This document shows positions 16,412-26,706 of a DNA stretch of 64,000 nucleotides, one piece after another. The notes under the pieces are model-generated. The model saw only the letters and a list, made by a program, of their open reading frames with translations. It was not told the origin of the DNA and did not search any database. Source of the DNA: Kribbella jejuensis (lineage in GTDB: Bacteria > Actinomycetota > Actinomycetes > Propionibacteriales > Kribbellaceae); contig NZ_VFMM01000003.1 of assembly GCF_006715085.1 (NCBI RefSeq), positions 744,001 to 808,000 of the forward strand, given 5' to 3'. How positions within the stretch are numbered: the stretch's first letter is position 1; the number at the start of each line of letters is the position of its first letter. The translations under genes and the position numbers were made by a program.

Positions 16412-17977
16412 ATGGGGGCTCTGAGGGCACTGGCAGCCGGTGTGCTGGTGCTGGCCTTGGCGAGTGGTTGCCACGACGCATCGAATTCGGCGAACAAGAC
16501 CGCCGGCGACGGCAGCTCCACCTCGGCACCGCCCGGCGGAACGGCGAGCCGCCCGGGCGATGACGCCTGGCGGATTCCGGACCGGCTGGTCGCCCGTCCG
16601 AACGAGCTGGCCGGGTACGCGGACCACGTCAGCGTCCGCAGCGGCGAGCCGTTCCGGCTGTTCGTCACCTCGCCCGAACACGCCTTCACCGTCCGCGCCT
16701 TCCGGATCGGCTGGTACGGCGGCGCCGGCGCGAAGCTGATCTGGACCTCGCCGGAGATCCCCGGCCCGACCCAACCGCAGCCGATCCTGACCAAGGACCG
16801 GATGGTCACCGCGATCAACTGGTCGCCGACGACGACCGTCCAGACCAGGGACTGGCCGGCCGGCAGCTACCTGTTGTTGCTCCGGGCATCGAACGGCAAG
16901 GAGACCTACGTCCCGATCGTGATCCGCTCGGGCAGCGCCCGTGGCGCGGTGCTGATCGTCAGCGGCGTCAACACCGACCAGGCCTACAACGGATGGGGCG
17001 GATACGACCTGTACGTCGGCGCGCACAAGCACTCGCACGACCAGCGGTCGCTGATGGTCACGTTCGACCGCCCGTACGGCTACAACCCGGCTCGCGGCGT
17101 CCTGCACGACAATCTTCCGCTGGTCCAGCTGGCCGAACGCAGCGGCGTACCGCTCGCCTACGCGACCAGCGTCGACCTGCAGGCCGACCCCGGCCTGCTC
17201 AACGGCGCCCGTGCGATCGTCTTCGGCGGGCATGACGAGTACTGGTCGCTGCCCATGCGCCAAGCCGTCACCAGGGCGCGGGACGCCGGCACGAACCTCG
17301 CCTTCCTCGGCGCCAACTCGATCTACCGGCGAATCCGCTACGCCGCCGACCCGCACGGCCCGAACCGGATCATCGTCGACTACAAGGACGCCGGGCTGGA
17401 CCCGATCCACAACGCGCCCGACACGACGGTGAACTGGCGGCAGAACCCGTACCCGAACCCGGAGAACAGCCTGGTCGGCATGCTCTACGAGTGCCACCCG
17501 GCCAAGGGTGCGTTCACCGTCCGCGACCCGAACTTCTTCCTCTTCGCGGGCACCGGCGCGAAGGCGGGGTCGGCGTACCCGGGGCTGGTAGGCAACGAGG
17601 CGGACCGGGCCTACCCGATCGCGGGCACACCGGCCGACCTGCAGGTGGTGGCGCACTCCCCCACAACCTGCGACAAGCGGCACACGTTCTCGGACGCGAC
17701 GTACTACACGGCGAAGTCCGGCGCCGGGGTGTTCGCCACCGGGACGATCGAGTGGGTCCGCGCGCTGCAAGGGCCAGATCCGGAGTACGGCGTCGGCCCG
17801 GCGTCGGTGGCCTTCGCCCAGAAGGTCACCCTCAATCTGTTCACCGCGCTGGCCGCCGGGCCGATGGGCCGCACCCATCCCGCGATCGGCAACCTGGCCG
17901 CCGTGCACGACCTCGCCACCACCGCGACGGGCACCGGAGGCCCGATCGGACAGTCCCCCGGTCCCAGTAGCGACTGA
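16412..17977 (+). CDS. N,N-dimethylformamidase beta-subunit-like lipoprotein
   Basis: A 521-residue predicted lipoprotein. The signal ends in LASGC, a good lipobox. The rest resembles the C-terminal domain of the N,N-dimethylformamidase large subunit, including FRIGWYGGAGAKL, VLIVSGVNTDQAYNGWGG, IVFGGHDEYWSLPMRQAV and LAFLGANSIYRRIRYA. GGGGAGG lies about nine bases before the chosen ATG; an upstream ATG at 16385 would put the lipobox deeper. Many family members are extracytoplasmic and of unknown substrate, so amidase activity is only a possibility. Next comes the phosphatase-PKD gene. Confidence 0.75.
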   Translation: MGALRALAAGVLVLALASGCHDASNSANKTAGDGSSTSAPPGGTASRPGDDAWRIPDRLVARPNELAGYADHVSVRSGEPFRLFVTSPEHAFTVRAFRIGWYGGAGAKLIWTSPEIPGPTQPQPILTKDRMVTAINWSPTTTVQTRDWPAGSYLLLLRASNGKETYVPIVIRSGSARGAVLIVSGVNTDQAYNGWGGYDLYVGAHKHSHDQRSLMVTFDRPYGYNPARGVLHDNLPLVQLAERSGVPLAYATSVDLQADPGLLNGARAIVFGGHDEYWSLPMRQAVTRARDAGTNLAFLGANSIYRRIRYAADPHGPNRIIVDYKDAGLDPIHNAPDTTVNWRQNPYPNPENSLVGMLYECHPAKGAFTVRDPNFFLFAGTGAKAGSAYPGLVGNEADRAYPIAGTPADLQVVAHSPTTCDKRHTFSDATYYTAKSGAGVFATGTIEWVRALQGPDPEYGVGPASVAFAQKVTLNLFTALAAGPMGRTHPAIGNLAAVHDLATTATGTGGPIGQSPGPSSD

Positions 17978-18099
17978 GCGCACTCGGGTGGAAGAGGACT
18001 GTGAGTTCTCGTCCGTTCGGTGTGCTGCGGCTACGCGTTCTGGGTGATTCGCCGAGCCTGCCGGCAACTTACCGTGAGTCCATCGTGAGGGGGCTCACC

Positions 18100-21000
18100 A
18101 TGGCCGGACGCTTGGAGCGGGGCCGGCGGCGCGTCGTGTCGCTGGTAATGGCTACGGTGCTGGGGGTATCCGTACTGTTGGGAGTTGCGGGGCGGAGTTT
18201 CGCCGCGCAGGCGGTCGACGAGGTGCATTACACGTTCACCTCGCCGACGTCGGTCGCGATCGACTGGCGTGGTGACGCCAACGACGTCCGGTGGGGCCCG
18301 ACGTCGGCGTACGGCAACACCGCCCAGGGGGTCGCGTCGGCGTGGACGCCGTGGTCGTCACCCGGGCCGTTCTGGCAGTTGCAGCTGGACGGGCTCACCC
18401 GCGGTGCGACGTACCATTACTCGATCGGCGGCGGTCCGGACTACACGTTCCACACGCCACCGACCGGCAGCTTCCGGTTCGATGCGATCGGTGACGTCGG
18501 CGACACGGTCAGCTTCTCGAAGCTCGGCGCGACCCTGTCGGCGATCGCCAACGACGAGCCGTCGTTCGTGCTGATGGTGGGCGACCTGACCTATGCGAAC
18601 GCGACCGGCGCGAGCATCAGCGTGGTCGACCAGCACTTCAACGACGCGATGAACTCGTTCGCGACGTCCGCGGCGTACATGCCTGCCTGGGGCAACCACG
18701 AGTACGACGTACCCGGATCGGACGACCTGCGCAACTACAAGGGCCGGCTGCTGATGCCGAACGCGCAGGCCTCTCCGGGATCGCCCGCGATCTCGTGCTG
18801 CGGCGACGACTGGGGCTGGTTCGATGCCGGCCCGGTGCGGTTCATCGAATACCCCGAGCCGTGGACCGGCGCGTGGGCGGACTGGCAGACCAAGGCCAAC
18901 GTGCTGATGAGCCAGGCGCAGAACGACCCGTCGATCAAGTACATCATCACCGACGGGCACCGGCCCGCGTACTCCACCGGCTACCACCCGGGCGAGGCCC
19001 AGCTGGCGAGCATCCTGGACGGCTTCGGCAGCTCGTACAGCAAGTACGTGCTCAACATCAACGGTCACTCGCACGACTACGAGCGGTTCCAGCCGATCCA
19101 GGGCGTCACCCACATCACCGTCGGTGCTCCGAGCTCGCTCGAGCAACCGTGGTCCGGTACGGACCCGCGGACCGCGTTCCGCGCCATGCACCTGTCGCAC
19201 CTGCGCGTCGACGTGTCCGACACCGGTCTGCGGATCCAGTCCGTGTGCGACCTGGCCACCAGCAAGGACGACATGACGTGCGCGCAGGGCAGTGTTCTCG
19301 ACGAGTACACGATCGGCACGCCACCGTCGACTCCGCCGAAGACGCAGTACTACGTCGACAAGACGGTCCTCTGCTCCGACACCGGCCCCGGCACCGCGGA
19401 CATGCCGTACTGCACGATCACCAAGGGCGTGGCACGGCTCCAGGCCGGTTACATCCTCTACATCGGCAACGGCACGTACGCCGAGAGCATCAAGCCGTCG
19501 GTGTCCGGGACTGCCGCGGCACCGATCACCATCACCGCCTGGCCTGGGCGAAGTCCTGTGGTCACTGGTGTGACCAACGGTGTGTACCTGTCACAGAAGA
19601 GCTATGTCACGGTGTCGAACCTGACCGTCACGGCAACTGTTGCCGACGGCATCTACGTCACGAAGAGCGACCACATCGTTGTCAGTGGCAACCGTGTGTC
19701 CGGCTCCGGGCACCCGGTCCAGGGGCAGACCGCACCCGGGATCAGCATCCGGACGACGAACTCGTCGCAGGTGCTGAGCAACACGGCCGACCACAACAAC
19801 GGCACCGGCATCTACATCACCAGTACGAGCACCGGCACCTTGGTGGCCGACAACGAGGCGAGCTTCAACGCCGAGGGCTGGCAGCGCAACGCCAACGGGA
19901 TCAACGTGACCAGCCCGGGAAACACCGTCCTGCGCAACGTCACCCACGACAACGAGGACTCCGGCATCCAGTTCTACACCGGCGCAGACAACAGCGTGGC
20001 CGCGTTGAACGTGACCTACAACAACGGCGACCACGGCATCGACGACCTGAACGTGACCGGCGGCCGGATCATCTCCAACACCGTCTACCGCAACTGCACC
20101 AGCGGGATCAACGTCGAGGGCACATCCACCAACTACGTCATCGAGAACAACGTTGCCGTCGACAACGCGGTGTACCCGGCGTACAACGGGATCGCCTGCT
20201 CCCGCCGGGCCGGCAACATCGGGATCTGGGACTCCGCGCCGCCGACCACGACGGTCGACCACAACCTGGTGTGGCTGACGAAGTCCGGAACGCTCTACGT
20301 GTTCAAGACGCCGTACACGTCGCTCGCAGCCATGCAGGCCGCCACCGGACAGGAAGCCGCCGGCGTGCAGAGCGACCCGCTGTTCTTCGACGCACCGACC
20401 TGGAACCTGCAACTGAAGGAAGGCTCCGCGGCCATCGACCGCGGCGACTCCGCCGTGTCCGGTGCGCAACCGGCCGACGTTCTGGGAAACGGCCGGATCC
20501 GCGACCCGAACGTGGACAACTCCAAGGCCTCGGGTCCGCGGCTGTACGACGACCTCGGCGCGTACGAGTTCCAGCCGGACGTCGCCCCGGCGCCGACACC
20601 GCCGACGGCACGGCTGAGCGTCTCCCCGACCAGTGGTACCGCACCGTTGGCTGTCACCGCGAACGCCGGTGGATCGACCGACCCGCAAGGCCAGGCGCTG
20701 ACCTACGCGTTCGACTTCGGCGACGGCAGCACCAGCGGTCAGCAGTCGGCGAGCACCGCCACGCACACCTACACGACTGCGGGCACCTACACCGTGTCAG
20801 TACGAGCCACGGACACCAGCGGCCTGTACGACACCGCTACGCAGGTCGTGACCGTGAGCCCAGCGGCACCGACCGCGCCGACCGCTCACGTGGTGCTGAC
20901 ACCGGCGTCCGGACTGACGCCGTTGCACGTCACCGCCGACGCCAGCGGCTCGACTGATCCGCAGGGACAGGCCCTGAGCTACGCGTTCGACTTCGGTGAC

Positions 21001-23640
21001 GGTACGACGACCGGCCCGCAGCCGAACGCTTCCGTGGCCCACACGTACACGACGGCCGGCAGCTACACGGTCTCGGTCACCGTCACCAACACCAGTGGCC
21101 TGTCCGACACCGCGACCGCGGGCGTCACGGCGACCGCGCCGGCCGCGCCGACCGCCGTACTGAACGTGACGCCGGCATCAGGGCTGCCGCCGATGCAGAT
21201 CACTGCTGACGGCACCGCCTCGAGTGATCCGCAGGGCCAGCCGCTCAGCTACGCCTTCGACTTCGGTGACGGCATGACGTCCGGCCCGCAGGCCGCCCCG
21301 ACCGCCACCCATGTCTACAACACGTCCGGGACGTACACCGTCAAGCTGACCGTGACGGATACGAGCGGCCTCAGTAACAGTACGACGCAACTCGTCACGG
21401 TCGCCGTACCGGCGTCGGCACCGACTGCGGCGCTGACCGTCTCGCCGAGATCCGGCGGCGTGCCGTTGCCGGTCACCGCGGATGCGAGCGGTTCGAGTGA
21501 CCCGCAGAACCAGACGTTGAGCTACAGCTTCGACTTCGGTGACGGAAGCCCGATCACCGGACCGCAAGCCACGGCCACCGCCACGCACACGTACGCCGCG
21601 GCCGGGACGTACACCGTCCGGGTGACTGTGACGAACACCAGCGGCCTGTCCGACACGACCACCGCGACCGTTACTGCGGTAGCAGCACCGACCGCGCAGT
21701 TGACCGTCACTCCGGCCTCCGGCCTTGCCCCACTGCAAGTCGCGGCCAATGCCGGCGGCTCCAGCGACCCGCAGAACCAGACGCTGAGCTACGCCTTTGA
21801 CTTCGGCGACGGTGTCAGCACCGGCTCGCAGGCCGCGGCGACTGCAAACCACACCTACACGACAACAGGCACCTACACCGTCGCGGTAACGGTCACCAAC
21901 ACCACCGGCCTGTCCGACACCAAGACCGCCACAGTCACCGTCAACCAGCCCGCCCCGCCGAGCGCCGCGCTCACGGTGACACCGAGCTCTGGCCTGACGC
22001 CGCTGCAGGTCACCGCTGATGCCGGCGGTTCCACCGATCCACAAGGCCAGGCCCTGACCTACGCCTTCGACTTCGGCGACGGCGCCACCACCGGCACACA
22101 GCCGACGTCGACCGCAACGCACACCTACACCACAGCCGGGACGTATACGGCGAAGGTGACCGTCACCAACACCAGCGGACTGTCGAACACCACAACCGCG
22201 ACCGTCACGGTCAACCAGCCGGCCGCACCCACCGCCGCGCTCACGGTGACACCGAACTCCGGCCTGACGCCGCTGCAGGTCACCGCTGATGCCGGCGGCT
22301 CGACTGATCCACAAGGCCAGACCCTGAGCTACGCCTTCGACTTCGGCGACGGCGCGACCACCGGCCCGCAGGCCGCGTCCACGGCGACCCACACCTACAC
22401 GACGGCCGGCGCCTACACGGTCAAGGTGACTGTCACCGACACCAGCGGATTGTCCGCGACGAAGACTGCCACCGTCACGACCACACAACCCGTCCCGCCG
22501 ACTGCCGCGCTCACCGTGACGCCGAGCTCCGGCCTGACACCTCTGCAGGTCACCGCTGATGCCGGCGGCTCGACCGACCCACAAAACCAGACCCTGAGCT
22601 ACACGTTCGACTTCGGCGACGGCGCGACCACCGGCCCGCAGGCCGCGTCCACGGCGACCCACACCTACACGACGGCCGGCGCCTACACGGTCAAGGTGAC
22701 TGTCACCGACACCAGCGGACTGTCCGCGACGAAGACCGCGACCGTCACCACCACACAACCCGTCCCGCCGACCGCCGCGCTCACCGTGACACCGAGCACT
22801 GGGCTCATACCTCTGCAGGTCACCGCCGACGCCAGCGGTTCCACGGACCCGCAGGGCCAAACCCTCACCTACGCCTTCGACTTCGGCGACGGCGCTACCA
22901 CCGGCCCACAGGCCGCAGCCACTGCAACCCACACCTACACGGTGGCGGGGAGCTACACGGTCAAGGTGACTGTGACCGATGCCAGCGGCCTCACGGCGAC
23001 AAGTACGAAGGTGGTCACCGTGGCCACGGGTCCGACGTACGTCGGGCAGGTCGGCACGGGTTCGTCGAACAAGAACCAGACCTCCGCGACGATCACCACC
23101 TCGCGCGCGGTCAAGGCCGGCGATCTGGTCGTACTCGCGGTCCAGAGCACTGTCGGAACGGCGACCGTCACCGCGACCGACGACGTCGGCAACACCTACG
23201 CCTCGCTCACGACGAAGACCGATTCGACCGGGACCAAGCAGACGGTCCTGTTCGCGACAGCCACTCGGGCCCTGGCGCTCGGAGCGCACGTCACCGTGAA
23301 GTTCTCGGCAGCCACCGCGTCGCTGGTCGCCGCCGATGAACTGACCGGCGTCACGACCGCCGACCGCACCGCGGGAGCGACCGGCGCGACGGCGACGTTC
23401 TCCGCCGGACCGACCGCGACCCTGTCGAATGCGCATGAGCTCGTGATCAGCGTCGTCGGCCTCACCAGCGGCAAGAAGGCGCCGGTGTGGGCAACCGGTT
23501 GGACGACGGCCGGGAGCGCGAACACGGGCCTCAACTACCTGGCCCGTGCCTACCTCACCACCACGACAACAGCCGCCGTGACCGCCACAGGCACCGCAAC
23601 CGGCACTTGGACGGCCCTGACGACAACCTTCAGCCCATGA
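18100..23640 (+). CDS. Secreted phosphatase-like, beta-helix and nine-PKD-repeat protein
   Basis: A 1846-residue exported protein with a signal peptide (residues 1-38, ending SFAAQA). Residues about 40-125 are a purple-acid-phosphatase N-terminal domain and 125-400 a metallophosphatase domain with the motifs GDLTYAN, WGNHEYD, DGHRPAYS and GHSHDYER that supply the two-metal site. Residues 415-830 form a parallel right-handed beta-helix. Nine PKD domains of about 90 residues follow (835-1643), each with FDFGDG, then a threonine-rich 200-residue C-terminal domain of unknown type. It likely acts outside the cell on phosphorylated polymers or surfaces. No sortase signal or TM anchor is seen. GAGGGGG seven bases ahead supports the ATG. 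Confidence 0.85.
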   Translation: MAGRLERGRRRVVSLVMATVLGVSVLLGVAGRSFAAQAVDEVHYTFTSPTSVAIDWRGDANDVRWGPTSAYGNTAQGVASAWTPWSSPGPFWQLQLDGLTRGATYHYSIGGGPDYTFHTPPTGSFRFDAIGDVGDTVSFSKLGATLSAIANDEPSFVLMVGDLTYANATGASISVVDQHFNDAMNSFATSAAYMPAWGNHEYDVPGSDDLRNYKGRLLMPNAQASPGSPAISCCGDDWGWFDAGPVRFIEYPEPWTGAWADWQTKANVLMSQAQNDPSIKYIITDGHRPAYSTGYHPGEAQLASILDGFGSSYSKYVLNINGHSHDYERFQPIQGVTHITVGAPSSLEQPWSGTDPRTAFRAMHLSHLRVDVSDTGLRIQSVCDLATSKDDMTCAQGSVLDEYTIGTPPSTPPKTQYYVDKTVLCSDTGPGTADMPYCTITKGVARLQAGYILYIGNGTYAESIKPSVSGTAAAPITITAWPGRSPVVTGVTNGVYLSQKSYVTVSNLTVTATVADGIYVTKSDHIVVSGNRVSGSGHPVQGQTAPGISIRTTNSSQVLSNTADHNNGTGIYITSTSTGTLVADNEASFNAEGWQRNANGINVTSPGNTVLRNVTHDNEDSGIQFYTGADNSVAALNVTYNNGDHGIDDLNVTGGRIISNTVYRNCTSGINVEGTSTNYVIENNVAVDNAVYPAYNGIACSRRAGNIGIWDSAPPTTTVDHNLVWLTKSGTLYVFKTPYTSLAAMQAATGQEAAGVQSDPLFFDAPTWNLQLKEGSAAIDRGDSAVSGAQPADVLGNGRIRDPNVDNSKASGPRLYDDLGAYEFQPDVAPAPTPPTARLSVSPTSGTAPLAVTANAGGSTDPQGQALTYAFDFGDGSTSGQQSASTATHTYTTAGTYTVSVRATDTSGLYDTATQVVTVSPAAPTAPTAHVVLTPASGLTPLHVTADASGSTDPQGQALSYAFDFGDGTTTGPQPNASVAHTYTTAGSYTVSVTVTNTSGLSDTATAGVTATAPAAPTAVLNVTPASGLPPMQITADGTASSDPQGQPLSYAFDFGDGMTSGPQAAPTATHVYNTSGTYTVKLTVTDTSGLSNSTTQLVTVAVPASAPTAALTVSPRSGGVPLPVTADASGSSDPQNQTLSYSFDFGDGSPITGPQATATATHTYAAAGTYTVRVTVTNTSGLSDTTTATVTAVAAPTAQLTVTPASGLAPLQVAANAGGSSDPQNQTLSYAFDFGDGVSTGSQAAATANHTYTTTGTYTVAVTVTNTTGLSDTKTATVTVNQPAPPSAALTVTPSSGLTPLQVTADAGGSTDPQGQALTYAFDFGDGATTGTQPTSTATHTYTTAGTYTAKVTVTNTSGLSNTTTATVTVNQPAAPTAALTVTPNSGLTPLQVTADAGGSTDPQGQTLSYAFDFGDGATTGPQAASTATHTYTTAGAYTVKVTVTDTSGLSATKTATVTTTQPVPPTAALTVTPSSGLTPLQVTADAGGSTDPQNQTLSYTFDFGDGATTGPQAASTATHTYTTAGAYTVKVTVTDTSGLSATKTATVTTTQPVPPTAALTVTPSTGLIPLQVTADASGSTDPQGQTLTYAFDFGDGATTGPQAAATATHTYTVAGSYTVKVTVTDASGLTATSTKVVTVATGPTYVGQVGTGSSNKNQTSATITTSRAVKAGDLVVLAVQSTVGTATVTATDDVGNTYASLTTKTDSTGTKQTVLFATATRALALGAHVTVKFSAATASLVAADELTGVTTADRTAGATGATATFSAGPTATLSNAHELVISVVGLTSGKKAPVWATGWTTAGSANTGLNYLARAYLTTTTTAAVTATGTATGTWTALTTTFSP
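20602..23030 (+). repeat. Nine tandem 270-bp PKD-encoding repeats
   Basis: Nine in-frame units of about 270 bp lie inside the phosphatase gene. Each starts with codons for PTA-L-V-P and contains FDFGDG and HTY-G-YTV. The downstream units are the most alike: a run of about 100 bases around 22342-22440 recurs almost exactly at 22612-22710. This gradient suggests recent unequal exchange at the 3' end. Confidence 0.9.
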
Positions 23641-23641
23641 T

Positions 23642-24376
23642 TCATTGTCGAGCGAGCTTCTCATCGAAGAAGCTGAGGACGCGGTCGACGCCTTCCTGCT
23701 GGCGGTGCTCGGTCAAGGTGGCGTGTTTGCGGCCGGGGAATTCGACCGCGATGAAGTTCTCGCCGAGCTCGCGGCGGAGGGTGTCGAACCGGGTGCCGAC
23801 CGCGGGATCGTCCTCGTACCGCAGGCCGAGTACCTGGCATCCCGCGGCGACCTTCGCCTTCACGGACTGAAGGTCGCTCGGGCTGAGGCCGAGATCGGCG
23901 CCGCGGGCCTTGCCCAGCGGCGCCGGTGAGGCCGGCTGGGCGAGGACGGGCGCAGCGACCGGCGCGTCGGCCAGCATCGCGAGCGCGAACCCTCCGGTCA
24001 TGCACATGCCGACGGCACCGACGCCAGGTCCTCCGAGCTCCTGGTGCAGCGCACGCGCCAACGACTGCAGCCAACCGGCGACGGGTGTCGTTCGCCCCAT
24101 GGCAAACATCGTGAACTCGCGGCTGACACAGATCCCGGCAATGCTCCGGACCGACTCCCGCACCGTGGCCGGCGCACCCGGACGGCCGAACAGCGACGGC
24201 ATCACGACAGTGAAGCCACGCGCCACGACCTCTTCGGCGAAGTCGAGCACGCCCGGCGTGATCCCCGGGATCTCGTGGATCACGATCACCCCAGGCCCGC
24301 TGCCTTTGCGGTACGTCGGGTGCGTGACGCCGCCGGCCGCGTGGGCGCCGAGGACCCAGGAATCGAGCGAACTCAT
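23642..24376 (-). CDS. Dienelactone hydrolase family protein
   Basis: A 244-residue alpha/beta hydrolase of the dienelactone hydrolase family. IHEIPGITPGV carries the structural Glu, VGMCMTGGFALAM the nucleophilic Cys elbow, and GRKHATLTEHR the catalytic His. The family hydrolyses cyclic lactones and related esters. The ATG at 24376 is preferred over a GTG four codons earlier. It ends one base past the phosphatase-PKD gene, tail to tail. Confidence 0.85.
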   Translation of the reverse strand: MSSLDSWVLGAHAAGGVTHPTYRKGSGPGVIVIHEIPGITPGVLDFAEEVVARGFTVVMPSLFGRPGAPATVRESVRSIAGICVSREFTMFAMGRTTPVAGWLQSLARALHQELGGPGVGAVGMCMTGGFALAMLADAPVAAPVLAQPASPAPLGKARGADLGLSPSDLQSVKAKVAAGCQVLGLRYEDDPAVGTRFDTLRRELGENFIAVEFPGRKHATLTEHRQQEGVDRVLSFFDEKLARQ

Positions 24377-24425
24377 GACACCGGACACTAAGCCGCCGCT
24401 GTCGGCAGATCAATGACCACGTCGG

Positions 24426-24950
24426 TCAGCGTCGGACCGTGTAGTCCGACTGGACGAAGCCCGCCTTCAGCGTGCGAGTCGCGTTGTGGCTCAACGAGAC
24501 CTCCGCGTCCAGCGCGCCGAACAGCGAGATACCGCCGCCGAGCAGGACCGGCGCCGTGGTGATGGTCAGCTCGTTGAGCAGACCCGCGCGCAGGAACGTC
24601 TGGATAGTGGTCGCGCCGTCGGCGTAGACACGCTTGGCACCACGGTCGTCGAGGGTCTCGACGAGGGCGTCGAGCGTGCGGTGGACGAGGACGCGCTCGT
24701 CGGCGCCGGGGTCGAGCGTGGTGCTCAGGACCTCGACCTGCTTACCTTCGTACGGCCAGTCATCGAAGGTGAGCGCCAGCTCGTACGTCTTCCGGCCGAC
24801 TGCGACGGTGTCCACCGACGCCATGAACTGGTCGTACCCGGTGTCCCCGGCCTGTTCGGCGCGGCGGGTGAGCCAGTCGATGGACCCGTCCTTCCTCGCG
24901 ATGTAGCCGTCGAGACTCGTGGCGATGAACGCAGCGACATGAAAACTCAC
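24426..24950 (-). CDS. RibD C-terminal / dihydrofolate-reductase-fold protein
   Basis: A 174-residue protein with the RibD_C signature AAFIATSLDGYIARKDGSID, followed by VDTVAVGRKTYELAL, RVYADGATTIQTFL and TITTAPVLLGGGISLFG. It has the NADPH-binding DHFR fold, and the actual reduction is unknown. The GTG start is chosen from the onset of family similarity. It is a distant paralogue of the 5.4-kb gene. Confidence 0.85.
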   Translation of the reverse strand: MSFHVAAFIATSLDGYIARKDGSIDWLTRRAEQAGDTGYDQFMASVDTVAVGRKTYELALTFDDWPYEGKQVEVLSTTLDPGADERVLVHRTLDALVETLDDRGAKRVYADGATTIQTFLRAGLLNELTITTAPVLLGGGISLFGALDAEVSLSHNATRTLKAGFVQSDYTVRR

Positions 24951-24957
24951 ACCACCA

Positions 24958-25326
24958 TTATTCGGTCCGCCCAAAGCTCGAGTGCGCGGGGGGATCGGTG
25001 GAGTCGACGGCTCCCGGCCAAGCGGAGTAGCACACTTGGCCGCCGGTCACCGATGCCCGTAGGCGTTCCTCGCCGTCTGGTCGTAGGGAGAGCGCGTATC
25101 GGCCCGCGGGGAGGTCCGGGAACACCGCGGAGTGCAGCGTCCGGCCGGTGAATGTCCGGCCGAGTACAGCCACGTGGCGCAGGGGGCCGTCGTCCGGCCG
25201 GTGGTCGACCGGCCGGATCTCGACTTCCTTGCCCTCGAGCTCGGCGGGCATCGCCACCACGAGTGCGCCGATGTCCCCGCCGATGTCGAGCAGTACTGGT
25301 CCCTGTCCGGCGTACGGATTCTCCAT
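24958..25326 (-). CDS. Hypothetical beta-rich protein of the DUF4331 cassette
   Basis: A 122-residue protein of unknown family. It is beta-rich with a central RTLHSAVFPDLPAGRYALSL turn, resembling carboxypeptidase-regulatory or transthyretin-like small sandwiches. No signal peptide is seen. The ATG is one base after the stop of the DUF4331 gene, so both are surely on one transcript. A GTG 18 bases earlier would overlap that gene and is a possible alternative start. Confidence 0.65.
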   Translation of the reverse strand: MENPYAGQGPVLLDIGGDIGALVVAMPAELEGKEVEIRPVDHRPDDGPLRHVAVLGRTFTGRTLHSAVFPDLPAGRYALSLRPDGEERLRASVTGGQVCYSAWPGAVDSTDPPAHSSFGRTE

Positions 25327-25327
25327 C

Positions 25328-26704
25328 TCAGACGCCAGGGACACCGGGCGACGTCTGGTACCCGCCGGCCGGCGTACCCAGGTACGGGAACGACGGCAGG
25401 TACGGCGAGTTCGTGTTCGACGTACCGTCCTCGATCACCGACGTCGCCGCGTCCGGCTTGAACGACGGGTCCACCAGCGGAATCGTCAACCCGGCGATTG
25501 CCCGGAGTTCGATCGTCACGACGTCGTCGAAGACCCGGCGGCCGTTCGGGAAGCCCGCCGCGTCACCGGCGACCAGGCCGAGCGGCTTCGGTGCCGCTGA
25601 CGGCGGTACGGCTACGTTCAGCCGCAGCAGGTCCGCGAGCGTCGGGCCGGTGAAGTTCTGGAACCCGGGCACGATGCCTTTCGGGATCCCGGTCAGGAGG
25701 ATCGCGACCAGGTCCCGCCGCGGTTTGGCGTACGCCGCAAGGTGCGGGAACACCCCCGGGTAGAGCACCGGAAGGAGCCCGGCCAACTCGGGCTTCTCGA
25801 CGTACTTCGCGAACTCGTCGTCCTCAGTCGGCGGCAGCGCGTTCCAGCGGTCCTTGTCGGCCATCGGCACGATCACCTCGTTGAACAAGGGATTCCCGAG
25901 CCGGGACACCTGCCGGAACCCGCCGTGGCCCTCGATCTCGCCGTCGTCGGTGAGGACGCGGACCCGCTGCCGGCTCGCGGTGGCCCAGACGCCGATCACC
26001 GCCCGTGGATCGAGCACGTCCGTCGGCCTGGTGCCGTTCCGGGTGAGGTCCCGGATCGGCACCTGGAGTGCGATCGTGTGGACGTTCAGGCCCTGCAAGC
26101 CGTTCACGCCGGCCGCGGCCGCCGACGGGATCAGATGCAGATTCTCGAACGGCCGCAGGGTGCCGAGGTCGAAGATGCTGCCGAGGTCGACGAAGAACCC
26201 GTCGGCCCGTTGACCTGCGAACACCCGTCGTCCGGCGCCGAGGTTGTGGACTGCCTGCGCAGTGAAGTGCGCATAGTTGGGCGTACTGCGCGGCCCGATG
26301 TTCACCGGCGGCACCGCCAGCCGCTCGGCCAGCAGTTGCCGTGCGTGGCCTCGGACGACCTTGGTCACAGAGTAGAACTGCGGCCGGTTCCAGTTCTTGT
26401 CCGTGATCGAGGAGATCGGACCGGTGTTGTAGAGGAACGTGTCCGGGTTGCGGATCTCGGTCCGGAAGCGGAACTGGTAGCTGATGTCGGCGTGCGCCGT
26501 ACCGGAGTTCGAGATCTTGATCTCGTAGAGCACGTCATCGCCGAACTCGTAGAAGTTCGGTCCGCCGTCAGGTTTCTGCAGCGGGATGAAGTTGGCGATC
26601 AGCGTCACGGTGTCCGGGCGGTCCGGGCTCACGAACGCGTAGACGTCGGTGTTGTCGGCCACCGGATCCTTGGAGATCTCCGGCGCCTCGCGATGCGACG
26701 ACAT
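25328..26704 (-). CDS. DUF4331 family protein
   Basis: A 458-residue protein with the DUF4331 hallmark start SSHREAPEISKDPVADNTDV, then DVYAFVSPDRPDTVTLIANF and YEIKISNSGTAHADISYQFR. The family is widespread and of unknown function; this copy has no signal peptide. It lies between a Tat-exported small protein (two bases upstream) and a small beta-rich protein (one base downstream), forming a compact three-gene unit. Confidence 0.85.
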   Translation of the reverse strand: MSSHREAPEISKDPVADNTDVYAFVSPDRPDTVTLIANFIPLQKPDGGPNFYEFGDDVLYEIKISNSGTAHADISYQFRFRTEIRNPDTFLYNTGPISSITDKNWNRPQFYSVTKVVRGHARQLLAERLAVPPVNIGPRSTPNYAHFTAQAVHNLGAGRRVFAGQRADGFFVDLGSIFDLGTLRPFENLHLIPSAAAAGVNGLQGLNVHTIALQVPIRDLTRNGTRPTDVLDPRAVIGVWATASRQRVRVLTDDGEIEGHGGFRQVSRLGNPLFNEVIVPMADKDRWNALPPTEDDEFAKYVEKPELAGLLPVLYPGVFPHLAAYAKPRRDLVAILLTGIPKGIVPGFQNFTGPTLADLLRLNVAVPPSAAPKPLGLVAGDAAGFPNGRRVFDDVVTIELRAIAGLTIPLVDPSFKPDAATSVIEDGTSNTNSPYLPSFPYLGTPAGGYQTSPGVPGV

Positions 26705-26706
26705 GA

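Noticed and set aside
20602..23030. Independent repetitive DNA element
   Set aside because: The 270-bp periodicity is explained by in-frame PKD domains.
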